Notes: generated from the letters alone by a model not told the origin. 64,000 bases of DNA from Sulfurospirillum sp. UBA4058 (GCA_002382085.1 DFZK01000012.1:303494-367493), one strand, 5' to 3'; numbered from the stretch's first letter, positions 55,658 through 63,997 are shown. A program made the numbers and translations.

Positions 55658-57404
55658 GATAGCCGTTTTCGACAAGCTTTTCGACCACTTCTTTAAAAAC
55701 GGGAACCGCACTTTGCGCCGCGAAATACGCTTGTTTTTTCTTCGCTTCACGCACAACGACCCCTATCGTGTAGCGGTTTTTTTTGTCGTTGGCAAAGCCG
55801 AAAAACGAGCCGTTATAACTTCGAACGTATTCTCCGTCTTCGGCAATATGCGCGGTACCGGTTTTACCGCCGATTTCAAGACCTTCAATTTTAGCTTTTA
55901 TTGCGGTTCCTTGTTGAACAACTTTAATCAAAATTTTTTGAATACGTTTCGCAATAGCCGGCGTGATAATTTGAGGATCAGGTACTTTTTCAGGAAATAA
56001 TTCTTGACCTGAGGGTGAAACCAATTTTTTAACGAGTTTTGGGGTTAAAATACGCCCATTGTTATTAAAGACGTTGTAAGCTTTAAGAAGTTGTATGAAC
56101 GTTGCATTCATACCGTATCCATACCCAACGGTTGCCTTGTAAATCGGAGAATTAAAACGATTCATGGGGGGAATTATGCCGGGGTTTTCAAACGGCAAAT
56201 CAACACCGCTCCTAACCGAAATACCAAAATCTTTCAAGCCTTGATAAAACTCGACAGCATCAAGTTTTTGCGCAATCTGCGCTATTCCGATATTGCTTGA
56301 AAAAACGATAATATCTTCAACACTAAACTTATCCGCCTTATGGTCATCCTTAATCACTTTGGTACCCAGTTTGTACGAACCACCGTAAACATTCACAATG
56401 TCATAAGGGTTCACTTTATTGGCGCGAAGCAATAGCGCTAAGGTGATCGGTTTCATAACCGAACCGGGCTCGTAAATATACTCGATCGCCGATACGTTTA
56501 ACGAACCGTAATCTTTTTTCTCGATCAAATCGGGATTAAAACGATTACTCGACGCTAAGGCGACAAATTCGGCCGTATCACTGTTTAAGATACCGACGAT
56601 AATCTCTTTGGCTTCTAAGTTTTTTTGATATTGATCCAAAACGCTTTCGATAATTTTTTGCATTTTTAACGAAATCGTCAAATGCACGTCGTAACCGTCA
56701 AAGCGACGCGAAGAGACGCTATTGCCGTCTAAAATAACCGTATTGGCGATGTCGCGATAACCGTAGACTAACGAGTCTTGCACCGAAGAGAGCTTGTCTT
56801 CGTAATAACGCTCGATGCCTTTGACGCCGGTCGTTTTCGTGATGTTTTTTTGCTCGACTTTGCGGACGTAACCGACGATCGGCGTTAACGAATCTACCGC
56901 GGGATACAACCTATCCTCGCCGCTTTCGATCACGCTCAGTCCGTGTAAAAACGCCACGCCCGTTTTAGGATCTTCGTAGCTTTTAAAAACACCGAGTTTG
57001 TAAAGTTTTCGGGAAAGCTCTTGTAAATATTTGGCCGTTTTAGAGTCGATGCGATACGACAATACCGTACTGCCCGAATTGGAGCTTAGTGCCGCGGTCA
57101 CCGCTTTTGGGTCGTCTCCGCTGTAAAGCGAGTACAAACGTACGAAAAGGTCTAATTTTTTAGGATCGATATTGCGCGTGTCGACGATGGCTTTGTAAAG
57201 TTGTTGGCTCGTCGCGATTTTAAAACCGTCCGCGCTGATGATGTTACCGCGCAACGCATGATTGACTTCGCTGTGCTCCAAACGAGGCAAGCGTCGCTCA
57301 ATCGTAGCCCAATAAAAGAGGGTTCCCAAAAAGATCATAAATCCTAAAAGAACGACGACGAATAAGAAGAGAATTTTAATTTTTTTGGTATCTGAGGGTT
57401 CCAT
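55623..57404 (-). CDS. ftsI: Septal penicillin-binding protein FtsI (PBP3-like)
   Basis: Class B transpeptidase for septal peptidoglycan, partner of FtsW. The 593 residues have a single N-terminal membrane helix (about 10-30), a dimerisation domain starting at NHALRGNIISADG, and a transpeptidase domain with SxxK in PGSVMKPITL, SSN in VFSSNIGIA and KTGTA in IGGKTGTAHIA. It follows fliE by 14 bases, so division and early flagellar genes share a transcript. FtsW is encoded divergently next to flgB. Confidence 0.95.
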   Translation of the reverse strand: MEPSDTKKIKILFLFVVVLLGFMIFLGTLFYWATIERRLPRLEHSEVNHALRGNIISADGFKIATSQQLYKAIVDTRNIDPKKLDLFVRLYSLYSGDDPKAVTAALSSNSGSTVLSYRIDSKTAKYLQELSRKLYKLGVFKSYEDPKTGVAFLHGLSVIESGEDRLYPAVDSLTPIVGYVRKVEQKNITKTTGVKGIERYYEDKLSSVQDSLVYGYRDIANTVILDGNSVSSRRFDGYDVHLTISLKMQKIIESVLDQYQKNLEAKEIIVGILNSDTAEFVALASSNRFNPDLIEKKDYGSLNVSAIEYIYEPGSVMKPITLALLLRANKVNPYDIVNVYGGSYKLGTKVIKDDHKADKFSVEDIIVFSSNIGIAQIAQKLDAVEFYQGLKDFGISVRSGVDLPFENPGIIPPMNRFNSPIYKATVGYGYGMNATFIQLLKAYNVFNNNGRILTPKLVKKLVSPSGQELFPEKVPDPQIITPAIAKRIQKILIKVVQQGTAIKAKIEGLEIGGKTGTAHIAEDGEYVRSYNGSFFGFANDKKNRYTIGVVVREAKKKQAYFAAQSAVPVFKEVVEKLVENGYLTPSSDLVPNY

Positions 57405-57418
57405 GCAAAGGCAAAAAG

Positions 57419-57715
57419 TTAAATTTGAGTTTTAGAGATCTCTTTATAAGCACTAAGGGCTTTATTACGAATCTCTAGCATTAGTTTCATACTTGTTTCG
57501 GCTTTATTGATCGCAATAGCGGCTTGATGCAAATCTTTGACTTCGCCGGTTGCGATATCTGCCATAGCGCGATCGCCTTTGACTTGCGAGTCGTTAATTT
57601 CGGCAATAGATTGTTCTAAAATCTTTGAAAAATCATCGCCGCTTTTAACATCACTTTTTTCGCCGGTGGAAAGCAAGGTATTGAGTGATGAAAGTTTATC
57701 AATGCTACTAGGCAT
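57419..57715 (-). CDS. fliE: Flagellar hook-basal body protein FliE
   Basis: Connects the MS ring to the proximal rod. The 98 residues match the family in the C-terminal half (DLHQAAIAINKAETSMKLMLEIRNKALSAYKEISKTQI). Located after flgC (5-base gap) and before ftsI. Confidence 0.96.
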   Translation of the reverse strand: MPSSIDKLSSLNTLLSTGEKSDVKSGDDFSKILEQSIAEINDSQVKGDRAMADIATGEVKDLHQAAIAINKAETSMKLMLEIRNKALSAYKEISKTQI

Positions 57716-57720
57716 TTAGC

Positions 57721-58215
57721 TTATCCTTTTAAAAGATCTATCGCGTTTTGCGCGATGGATTTAGCACTTTGAAACGCCGAAACGTTCGCTTGATACGCAC
57801 GGGTCGCTTCGATGAGATTGGACATCTCGATCACGGGATTGATATTCGGATACGCCACGTATCCCTCTTCGTTGGCGTCCGGATGCGTCGGGTCGTACTT
57901 GTAGCGGAATTCGCTCTCGTCGCGCACCACCTTATCCACGGCAACACTCATTATAGCAGGATCGGCATTCTCTTGCAAGAAGGGATCGTCCAAAGGATTT
58001 TCATAGCTTAAAAGGTTATTTTGGCTAGCAAGTTTGTCATTGAGCGTTTTATTGAAATCCGTCGCTTTAAAGACGACGTCGCGACGTTGGTAAGGACCGC
58101 CTTCGCTTGTACGCGTCGTATTGGCGTTGGCGATATTGGAGCTAATCACTTCCATACGGAAGCGTTGCGCGGAAAGTCCGTAGCTGCTAATATCGAAACT
58201 GCTCAAGTATGCCAT
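57721..58215 (-). CDS. flgC: Flagellar basal-body rod protein FlgC
   Basis: Proximal rod component, 164 residues. It has the N-terminal rod signature DISSYGLSAQRFRMEVISSNIANANTTRT and the C-terminal EGYVAYPNINPVIEMSNLIEATRAYQANVSAFQSAK. Between flgB (10-base gap) and fliE. Confidence 0.97.
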   Translation of the reverse strand: MAYLSSFDISSYGLSAQRFRMEVISSNIANANTTRTSEGGPYQRRDVVFKATDFNKTLNDKLASQNNLLSYENPLDDPFLQENADPAIMSVAVDKVVRDESEFRYKYDPTHPDANEEGYVAYPNINPVIEMSNLIEATRAYQANVSAFQSAKSIAQNAIDLLKG

Positions 58216-58225
58216 AGCTTAATCC

Positions 58226-58663
58226 TTATAGTTTAGACGAATAGTCGATGACGCTTTTAAAAATAGCACCGTTTTTTTGCAACGCCGACGTGAGCGCATT
58301 AAACATCATTGCATTTTTACCGAGCTCGGAAGTCTCGACGTCTAAATCGACGGTATTACCGTCGTTGCGCGCCGTATGTCCGTCTCTGAGGTAAATCGTC
58401 GCCTTGGAAGCGTCAAAACTTTTATCGCCGCTTAAATGCGACGTGTCGGTTTGCGCCATTTCCAATGTGGAATTACCCGCACCGCTCTCACCGTAAATCT
58501 CTTTGGTTTTTGCGATCAATGCCGTTTCAAAATCAACGTCTCTCGATTTGTAAAAAGGGGTATCGATATTCGCGATATTGCTTGAAATCAAATCTTGGCG
58601 TAAAGCTCTTGCGTTTAAGCCCTCAACCATCAAAGCGTTTGATTTACTGATCTCAAATCCCAT
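58226..58663 (-). CDS. flgB: Flagellar basal-body rod protein FlgB
   Basis: Proximal rod component, 145 residues, with LNARALRQDLISSNIANIDTPFYKSRDVDFE at the N-terminus. First gene of flgB-flgC-fliE-ftsI; a sigma-54 promoter lies about 31 bases upstream. Confidence 0.97.
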   Translation of the reverse strand: MGFEISKSNALMVEGLNARALRQDLISSNIANIDTPFYKSRDVDFETALIAKTKEIYGESGAGNSTLEMAQTDTSHLSGDKSFDASKATIYLRDGHTARNDGNTVDLDVETSELGKNAMMFNALTSALQKNGAIFKSVIDYSSKL

Positions 58664-58693
58664 CTGTTACCCTTTCGTGAATCTTGTTTTATG

Positions 58694-58714
58694 AAAGCAA
58701 TTTTTATTCCAAAA
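58694..58714 (-). promoter_or_regulatory. Sigma-54 (RpoN) promoter of flgB operon
   Basis: On the minus strand TTGGAA-N6-TTGCTT with the invariant GG and GC separated by 10 bases, at a normal distance from the flgB ATG. It matches the Campylobacter RpoN class and the known RpoN control of rod and hook genes. Confidence 0.85.
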
Positions 58715-58783
58715 TATGCTTCAACCAAGCTTTAATCTATTTTGTGTAGAATAGATCAAAATCTAATTATACACAAAGAAAGC

Positions 58784-59944
58784 ATGCAAACCGATAAAAT
58801 TCTTTTTTCACTCTGTGCTTTTGCACTCTTTGTAGGGATGGTCTTTTCGCTCTCTCTGCCGGTGTTTACGACACTTTTTTTCGACTACTCCGAGTACCAT
58901 TTTTTCGTTCGCCAATTTGCCGTAGGCATGTTGTGTATTTTTATCATGTGGTCGCTTTCGCAACTCGATCCCGATAAATTCTTAATGCATATCGGCTTTA
59001 CGATTTTTTTAAGTTGCCTCTTGTTGATGGGGGTTATGCACTACCTTCCCGAATCGCTTGTAACCTCTGCGGGCGGTGCAAAACGGTGGATTCGTCTTCC
59101 GGGATTTTCGCTAGCTCCGGTTGAGTTTTTCAAAATCGGATTCGTCTATTTTCTAGCGTGGAGTTTTGCGCGTAAATTGAACAACGATAAAAAAAGCCTC
59201 AAAGAAGAGATGCTACTCATTTTGCCGTATATCGCCATGTTTATTTTGGTTATTTATCTGATCGCCGTGATGCAAAACGACTTAGGTCAAGTCGTCGTCC
59301 TTGCGTTGACGTTTGCCGTCATGGCATTTTTTGCCGGAACGAGTGCGCAACTTTTTATGCTTGCGATTTTAGGTTCTATTTTCGTCTTTTTAGTGGCTAT
59401 TTTTAGCTCGACGCACCGTATTTTAAGGATCAAAACATGGTGGGCGACGATTCAAAATATGGTTCTTTCGATGTTCCCCGAAAGCATCGCGTCCGTTCTA
59501 CGCGTCGAAGATGCTCCCGAACCCTACCAAATCTCCCACTCGCTCAATGCCATCAAACACGGCGGTATTTTCGGCGAAGGCATCGGAAACGGACTTTTTA
59601 AACTCGGCTATCTCAGCGAAGTCCACACCGACTTTGCCCTTGCGGGCATCGCCGAAGAGGTCGGAGCTTTAGGCGTCACGCTTTTGACGCTCGTGATTAT
59701 GACGATTATTTACCGTATTTTTAAAATTGCGTCCAGAAGTCATAGTAAAGTCTATTATCTTTTTTCTTTGGGCATCGGTCTTTTGATCGTTTTTTCATTT
59801 TTAATGAATGCCTACGGCATTACCTCGATCACGCCGATTAAAGGTATTTCGGTTCCGTTCATCAGTTACGGAGGTAGCTCCATTTTAGCACTCTCGGTCG
59901 GTATCGGAATGGTATTAATGATCAGTAAAAAGGCGAAATTATGA
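58784..59944 (+). CDS. ftsW: Peptidoglycan glycosyltransferase FtsW
   Basis: SEDS-family septal glycan polymerase. I start it at the ATG at 58784 (MQTDKILFSL), giving 386 residues; an earlier in-frame start lies in the flgB promoter region. About ten membrane helices, with GGAKRWIRLPGFSLAPVEFFKIGFVYFLA, the catalytic Asp region ending HTDFALAGIAEEVGALG and the final FISYGGSS motif. It overlaps murG (ATGA), placing the lipid-II makers and user together. Confidence 0.94.
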   Translation: MQTDKILFSLCAFALFVGMVFSLSLPVFTTLFFDYSEYHFFVRQFAVGMLCIFIMWSLSQLDPDKFLMHIGFTIFLSCLLLMGVMHYLPESLVTSAGGAKRWIRLPGFSLAPVEFFKIGFVYFLAWSFARKLNNDKKSLKEEMLLILPYIAMFILVIYLIAVMQNDLGQVVVLALTFAVMAFFAGTSAQLFMLAILGSIFVFLVAIFSSTHRILRIKTWWATIQNMVLSMFPESIASVLRVEDAPEPYQISHSLNAIKHGGIFGEGIGNGLFKLGYLSEVHTDFALAGIAEEVGALGVTLLTLVIMTIIYRIFKIASRSHSKVYYLFSLGIGLLIVFSFLMNAYGITSITPIKGISVPFISYGGSSILALSVGIGMVLMISKKAKL

Positions 59945-60975
59945 TTGCAATTACCGGAGGCGGCACGGGCGGACATTTGGTCATCGCACGCGCGATTCAA
60001 GAAGAGTTACTCAAACGAGGTCATAAACCGCTTTATATCGGCTCAACCGCAGGACAAGACCGTGCATGGTTTGAAGGCGACGAAGCGTTTATACAAACCT
60101 ATTTTTTGGAAAGCAAAGGCGTCGTTAATAAAAAAGGGCTACGAAAGCTACTGTCGCTTTTCACGACGCTGCGTTTAGCCTTTACATGTAAACGTCTTTT
60201 TAAACAACACGGCGTCAATGCCGTCTTTTCCGTCGGCGGATATTCAGCGGCACCTGCAGCCTTTGGCGCATTGCTAGCAGGCTTACCGCTGTATATTCAT
60301 GAACAAAATGCCGTAGAAGGAAAACTCAACCGACTGCTCAAACCGTTTGCCAAAGCGTTCTTTAGCTCGTATCGACACGATGCGACCATGACCGATTATC
60401 CCGTCGGCGATGCATTTTTTGCCATACGTAGACAACGCCAAGCACTCAAAACCGTCATTTTCTTAGGCGGAAGCCAAGGAGCAACGTTTATTAACGAACT
60501 CGCATGTACGCTTGCTCCGCTTTTTCACGCAAAAGGAATTGCGATTATCCATCAAACGGGAGCTAAAGAGTTCGAACGCGTACGACGTTTTTATGACGAA
60601 GCTTCTATTCCCGCCGACGTATTCGATTTTTCCAAAGAGGTAGCAGAAAAGCTCTCTCGTGCCGATTTTGCGATCTGTCGATCGGGTGCGAGCACGCTTT
60701 GGGAACTCTGCGCCGCTTCTGTACCCGCTTGTTTTATTCCGTATCCGCATGCCGCCGCGAACCATCAATATTACAATGCTAAAACGTTAGTCGATCAAGG
60801 TGCCGCACTGATAATAGAACAAGCACACGTCGATCCTCAAACCTTATTTGAAACGATTTTGGCATGCGACCTTGCCTCTTTATCGCAAAAACTTGCCGCA
60901 CTGATTCATGAAGGCGGAGCTAAAGCTATTGTCGATACAATACTGCAAAATCAACCCAAGGAGTCAACATGTTAG
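59941..60975 (+). CDS. murG: UDP-GlcNAc:undecaprenyl-PP-MurNAc-pentapeptide transferase MurG
   Basis: Makes lipid II on the inner face of the membrane. The 344 residues start IAITGGGTGGHLVIA, then HEQNAVEGKLNR, FLGGSQGATFINE, and RSGASTLWELCAASVPACFIPYPHAAANHQ with the donor-binding site. It overlaps ftsW and the downstream GNAT gene. A TTACATGTAA copy at 60182-60191 encodes FTCK. Confidence 0.97.
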   Translation: MIAITGGGTGGHLVIARAIQEELLKRGHKPLYIGSTAGQDRAWFEGDEAFIQTYFLESKGVVNKKGLRKLLSLFTTLRLAFTCKRLFKQHGVNAVFSVGGYSAAPAAFGALLAGLPLYIHEQNAVEGKLNRLLKPFAKAFFSSYRHDATMTDYPVGDAFFAIRRQRQALKTVIFLGGSQGATFINELACTLAPLFHAKGIAIIHQTGAKEFERVRRFYDEASIPADVFDFSKEVAEKLSRADFAICRSGASTLWELCAASVPACFIPYPHAAANHQYYNAKTLVDQGAALIIEQAHVDPQTLFETILACDLASLSQKLAALIHEGGAKAIVDTILQNQPKESTC

Positions 60976-61427
60976 AAAACTTAATCGTTCGTATCGCAAC
61001 GCGCGACGATGCTAAAGAAATCGCCGCTTTTAACGTCTTGTTTGCCAAAGAAACCGTCAATAAAAACGTTTCGCTCGCATTGACTACCGAGGGCGTTCAT
61101 CAGGTTTTCGCCAAATTTCACAACGGATTTTACCTGATGGCGGAAGTCAATCAAACCATTGTCGGATTGACGATGATCACAAGGGAATGGAGCGATTGGA
61201 ACAACGGAGCATATTATTGCATTCAAAGTATTTTCGTAACCGATCATGAGCATGAAAAAGAGATTCACGATGCGCTTTTAGAAAAAGCTAAAAGTTTGGC
61301 GAAAGAGCACTACGACGTCTGCGGAATTCGACTCTATGTCCATAAAGACGACAAAGCTACGCAAAAAGCGTACGAAGAGCTCGGATTGCAAAAAACAAAA
61401 TACAGAGTCTTTGAAGAGACGTTCTAA
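60969..61427 (+). CDS. GNAT-family N-acetyltransferase
   Basis: A 152-residue acetyl-CoA-dependent acetyltransferase. It has the N-terminal RIATRDDAKEIAAFN, the central strand AEVNQTIVGLTMITREWSDWNNG and IQSIFVTDHEHEKEIHDALLEKA, with the late GIRLYVHKDDKATQKAYEELGL. The WSDWNNG form is common in GNATs acting on small amines or peptides. AAGGAG lies upstream and the start overlaps murG by 7 bases. Confidence 0.85.
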   Translation: MLENLIVRIATRDDAKEIAAFNVLFAKETVNKNVSLALTTEGVHQVFAKFHNGFYLMAEVNQTIVGLTMITREWSDWNNGAYYCIQSIFVTDHEHEKEIHDALLEKAKSLAKEHYDVCGIRLYVHKDDKATQKAYEELGLQKTKYRVFEETF

Positions 61428-61483
61428 GCATTGAAAAAAATCTGGGGTAATAAAAGGGGTTGTCTCGAGAGGTAAAAACAAAG

Positions 61484-61560
61484 TGGTGCGCCCGAAGGAA
61501 TTCGAATCCCTGACCTCCGGTACCGCAAACCGATGCTCTATCCAGCTGAGCTACGAGCGC
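61484..61560 (-). tRNA. tRNA-Arg (anticodon GCG)
   Basis: On the minus strand the 77-nt molecule folds as a full cloverleaf: acceptor GCGCTCG with CGGGCGC (one G-U), D-stem GCTC/GAGC, anticodon stem TCGGT/ACCGG with loop TTGCGGT giving anticodon GCG, T-arm with TTCGAAT loop, discriminator A and encoded CCA. GCG reads CGC and CGT codons. It is surrounded by the GNAT and membrane genes. Confidence 0.95.
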
Positions 61561-61627
61561 ACATTTCTCTTTGAGGTCGGTATTATAGCTTAGCTAATAT
61601 AAATTCAGTATTAAACAAAGAGTCAAA

Positions 61628-62506
61628 ATGTCATTTAGTTTCAAAAAATCTTTTAAAACGGCATTACGAAGTTCGTGGGTCATTTTAAAACTCATCGTGC
61701 CGATTTATATTCTAGCGGATATACTGTTTTACTATGATCTTTTAAGGCATATTACTTTTATTTTTAAACCGTTTGCCGTCTTTTTGGGCCTCCCACAAGA
61801 AGCCGCCCTTTCCATCGTAAGCGGTCTTTTCCTCAATCTTTATGCGGCCATCGCATTTGCCGCTCCTTTAGGACTCGGTGCTAAAGAGTGGACTATTTTA
61901 GCCGTATTTCTAGGGATTGCACATGCTCTTTTAGTCGAAACCGAAATTATGAAACGACTCGGTATTTCGCGCCTTTACTCAATTATTTTGCGTTTATCGG
62001 TAGGTCTTTGCGTAGGCTTTTTGGTTACACTGATGCCAAACGAATGGTTTTCTTCCTCTGTTACGACAAGCTCCGAAACGTTAACACCCGTGCATTACGA
62101 CTCACTCAAAGCCTTGATCCTTAATGCATCTTATGAAGCTTTATCGCTCAGCATTAAAATCATTGCGCTCGTTTCACTTCTTATTTTTGTATTGGATGTG
62201 ATTAAGGCGCATCCGTGGATGCAAAAACACTCTCAAAACGTCAATAGCGGATTTTCGATTTTAGTCGGCGTCATTTTGGGCATTACCTACGGTGCCGGTA
62301 TTTTAATTGCAGAATACGAAAAAGGTATTTTAAAAAAGCGTGAAGTTCTTTTTATCGGAACTTATTTAATGATTGCCCATGCGATGATTGAAGACACGCT
62401 GTTATTTGTCATCTTCGGAGCCAATCCGTGGTTGATCGTGGGGATGAGGCTTGTCTTCGCAACGCTTATGGCAACCCTTATCGCGAAATACTACCGCCGT
62501 GCTTAG
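61628..62506 (+). CDS. Nucleoside-recognition (Gate) domain membrane protein
   Basis: A 292-residue protein with about eight membrane helices. Two repeats resemble the Gate domain: an N-terminal LKLIVPIYILADILFYYDLL and LSIVSGLFLNLYAAIA, and a C-terminal ILGITYGAGILIAEYEKGILKKREVL with LIAHAMIEDTLLF, like SpmA/YjiH and nucleoside carriers. Transported substrate unknown. Its last 29 bases overlap the convergent thioredoxin-like gene. Confidence 0.72.
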   Translation: MSFSFKKSFKTALRSSWVILKLIVPIYILADILFYYDLLRHITFIFKPFAVFLGLPQEAALSIVSGLFLNLYAAIAFAAPLGLGAKEWTILAVFLGIAHALLVETEIMKRLGISRLYSIILRLSVGLCVGFLVTLMPNEWFSSSVTTSSETLTPVHYDSLKALILNASYEALSLSIKIIALVSLLIFVLDVIKAHPWMQKHSQNVNSGFSILVGVILGITYGAGILIAEYEKGILKKREVLFIGTYLMIAHAMIEDTLLFVIFGANPWLIVGMRLVFATLMATLIAKYYRRA

Positions 62507-62888
62507 ATTGCATAGACACTTCGTCTAAAAGTTCCAAAAAACTCTTGGGTGTCATATAGCCTGCAAATTCATCTATAATGCTAAGATCACGGGGTGATAA
62601 AATTAAATTAGTAGGAAAATACTTTACATGTAACGCTTGTGGCAATGTTGGGTCTTCTCCATTAATGCTTACATGTAAATAATTTTTAGCAATATGCTGA
62701 TTAAATTTTGGTACATCAAAAATATCTTTTTGCATCATAATACAATACGGACACCCCTCTTTTTCAATACTTAAAAGAATGAGTTTATTTTCCCTCAACG
62801 CTTTTTGACGCTCTATTTCTAAAAAATCAGCTTTTAAACAGAGTGCACTTAGCATAACCATCATTGCGATTTGAAACCATTTTTTCAT
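62478..62888 (-). CDS. Exported thioredoxin-like protein
   Basis: A 136-residue protein starting at the ATG at 62888, which overlaps the EamA stop (ATGA); a longer frame lies inside EamA. The signal peptide ends near CLKA, the redox motif is CPYC in KEGCPYCIMM, and the fold continues through HVKYFPTNLIL, where FPT supplies the usual cis-Pro region. It belongs to the SoxW/DsbD-gamma-like thioredoxins. Two TTACATGTAA copies (62624, 62669) encode LHVK and LHVS. Confidence 0.82.
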   Translation of the reverse strand: MKKWFQIAMMVMLSALCLKADFLEIERQKALRENKLILLSIEKEGCPYCIMMQKDIFDVPKFNQHIAKNYLHVSINGEDPTLPQALHVKYFPTNLILSPRDLSIIDEFAGYMTPKSFLELLDEVSMQSKHGGSISR

Positions 62889-63775
62889 TGACGAGTCACT
62901 TTCTTTTTTTGTTGAATCAATAAGCCCATTATAATAAAAATCAACCCAATAAAAGTAGAAAAAAGAATGGTTTCTCCTACAAAAAAAGCGATAAAGAACA
63001 AAGACAAAAAAGGAGAAATAAAAATAAGATTTGCAATTTTTGCAGTGTTTGTGCTTAGTTTCATCGCTTGTAGCCATAAAATAAAGGTAATACCCATCTC
63101 AAAAACCCCTATATACAGTGACCCTAAAAAACCATAGAGGTTGAAGGTAAGAGGATGCGACGTTAAAAGCGCATAGAGTAAAATAGCAGGAACACCAAAG
63201 AGAAAATTGATAAAAAGACCAACCAATGGGTCTACATGTAATTTAGTATTGTAAATCCAATAAAGCGACCATAGAACGGTCGAAAAAAGCGCTAGAAAGA
63301 CACCTGTGAGGCTTGAGAAAGAGAAATTCCAAAGATCACCATGTGTCGAGATGACTAAAACGCCGCAATAACACATAAGCCCTGCTAGAAAATCATAAAG
63401 ACTCAATTTTTGCTTTAAAATAAAAACAGACAGATAGGTCAATGTCAAAGCCCACGTATAATTAATAGGCTGTGCCTCTTGGGCAGGTAACAGCTCATAC
63501 GCACGAAAAAGGATTAAATAGTAAATAAATGGATTGATTAAGCCCAACAAAGCAAGGTAGAGATAGGTTTTTTTTGAATAGGTCGAAAGCGTATAAAACT
63601 TTTTTTGATACACCATAGCAATAAAAAAGACGCATAATGAAAAAAATGAAGCATAAAGTAGAAGTTGTAACGCATCAAAATGGGCTAATGTCAGTTTGAA
63701 AGCACTCGCAACGGTTGACCAAAGTAAAACAGCAGAAATAGCAAACAGATAAGCTTTTGATTGATTTTTTTCCAA
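62885..63775 (-). CDS. EamA/DMT-family transporter
   Basis: A 296-residue protein with ten helices in two EamA repeats (AISAVLLWSTVASAFKLTL at the start and FLALFSTVLWSLYWIYNTK in the second half), a drug/metabolite efflux fold. The substrate is unknown. Composition is AT-rich and the GC-containing codons common in the rest of the window are scarce; it has only a CTACATGTAA variant. Downstream is the thioredoxin-like gene; upstream is the 5S rRNA. Confidence 0.85.
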   Translation of the reverse strand: MEKNQSKAYLFAISAVLLWSTVASAFKLTLAHFDALQLLLYASFFSLCVFFIAMVYQKKFYTLSTYSKKTYLYLALLGLINPFIYYLILFRAYELLPAQEAQPINYTWALTLTYLSVFILKQKLSLYDFLAGLMCYCGVLVISTHGDLWNFSFSSLTGVFLALFSTVLWSLYWIYNTKLHVDPLVGLFINFLFGVPAILLYALLTSHPLTFNLYGFLGSLYIGVFEMGITFILWLQAMKLSTNTAKIANLIFISPFLSLFFIAFFVGETILFSTFIGLIFIIMGLLIQQKKKVTRQ

Positions 63776-63832
63776 AAAAGACTGCCTCTGTATAAGACGA
63801 AATGAAAGAGTAAAAGAAGAATAAAATCACGG

Positions 63833-63949
63833 AACTGGCAGCGACCTACGTTTCCATCCCAGTAAGGGAAAGTATTATCGGCGATGAAGAGCTTAGCTTC
63901 CTGGTTCGAAATGGGACAGGGCGTTTCCTCTTCTCTATAGCCACCAGAA
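63833..63949 (-). rRNA. rrf: 5S ribosomal RNA
   Basis: On the minus strand the sequence carries the 5S landmarks: CTGGTGGC paired with GCTGCCAG in helix I, the CCATTTCGAACC segment of loop B/helix III, and the GCCGATAATACT stretch. Ends are approximate to a few bases. The rest of the rRNA operon lies beyond 64000. Confidence 0.93.
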
Positions 63950-63951
63950 TC

Positions 63952-63997
63952 GTGAATTAAATCTATTTAGCATTTTAGCGAAATAGGCTTAATTCAC
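63952..63997 (-). other. 23S-5S spacer processing stem
   Basis: GTGAATTAA and TTAATTCAC form a 9-bp stem, then an internal mismatch (GC/AT), then CTATTT/AAATAG, around a 12-base loop. It sits immediately upstream of the 5S RNA, where RNase III processing stems are expected. Confidence 0.7.

Larger units (their letters stand above)
318..62678. repeat. Dispersed palindrome TTACATGTAA, 21 exact copies
   Basis: By-eye count of exact copies, starts at 318, 5943, 6637, 13025, 17482, 20180, 24589, 29317, 29330, 35084, 43218, 46335, 50041, 51511, 53851, 54602, 54639, 54965, 60182, 62624 and 62669. The usual extension is CTTTACATGTAAAG. One-mismatch copies include 8484, 13523, 20602, 22943, 33792, 36322, 49337, 50138, 50217, 55325 and 63232. 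Ten exact copies are intergenic, eleven are inside genes. Confidence 0.9.

Noticed and set aside
318..62678. TTACATGTAA as a DNA-uptake sequence
   Set aside because: Known uptake sequences are asymmetric and uptake receptors read one strand; a perfect palindrome does not match, though it is not excluded.
318..62678. TTACATGTAA as a chromosome-partition parS site
   Set aside because: parS sites are few, clustered near the origin and read TGTTTCACGTGAAACA; this repeat is denser and different.
63776..63832. Terminator after the 5S RNA
   Set aside because: The minus strand is T-rich here (ATTTTATTCTTCTTTT) but I see no stable stem.
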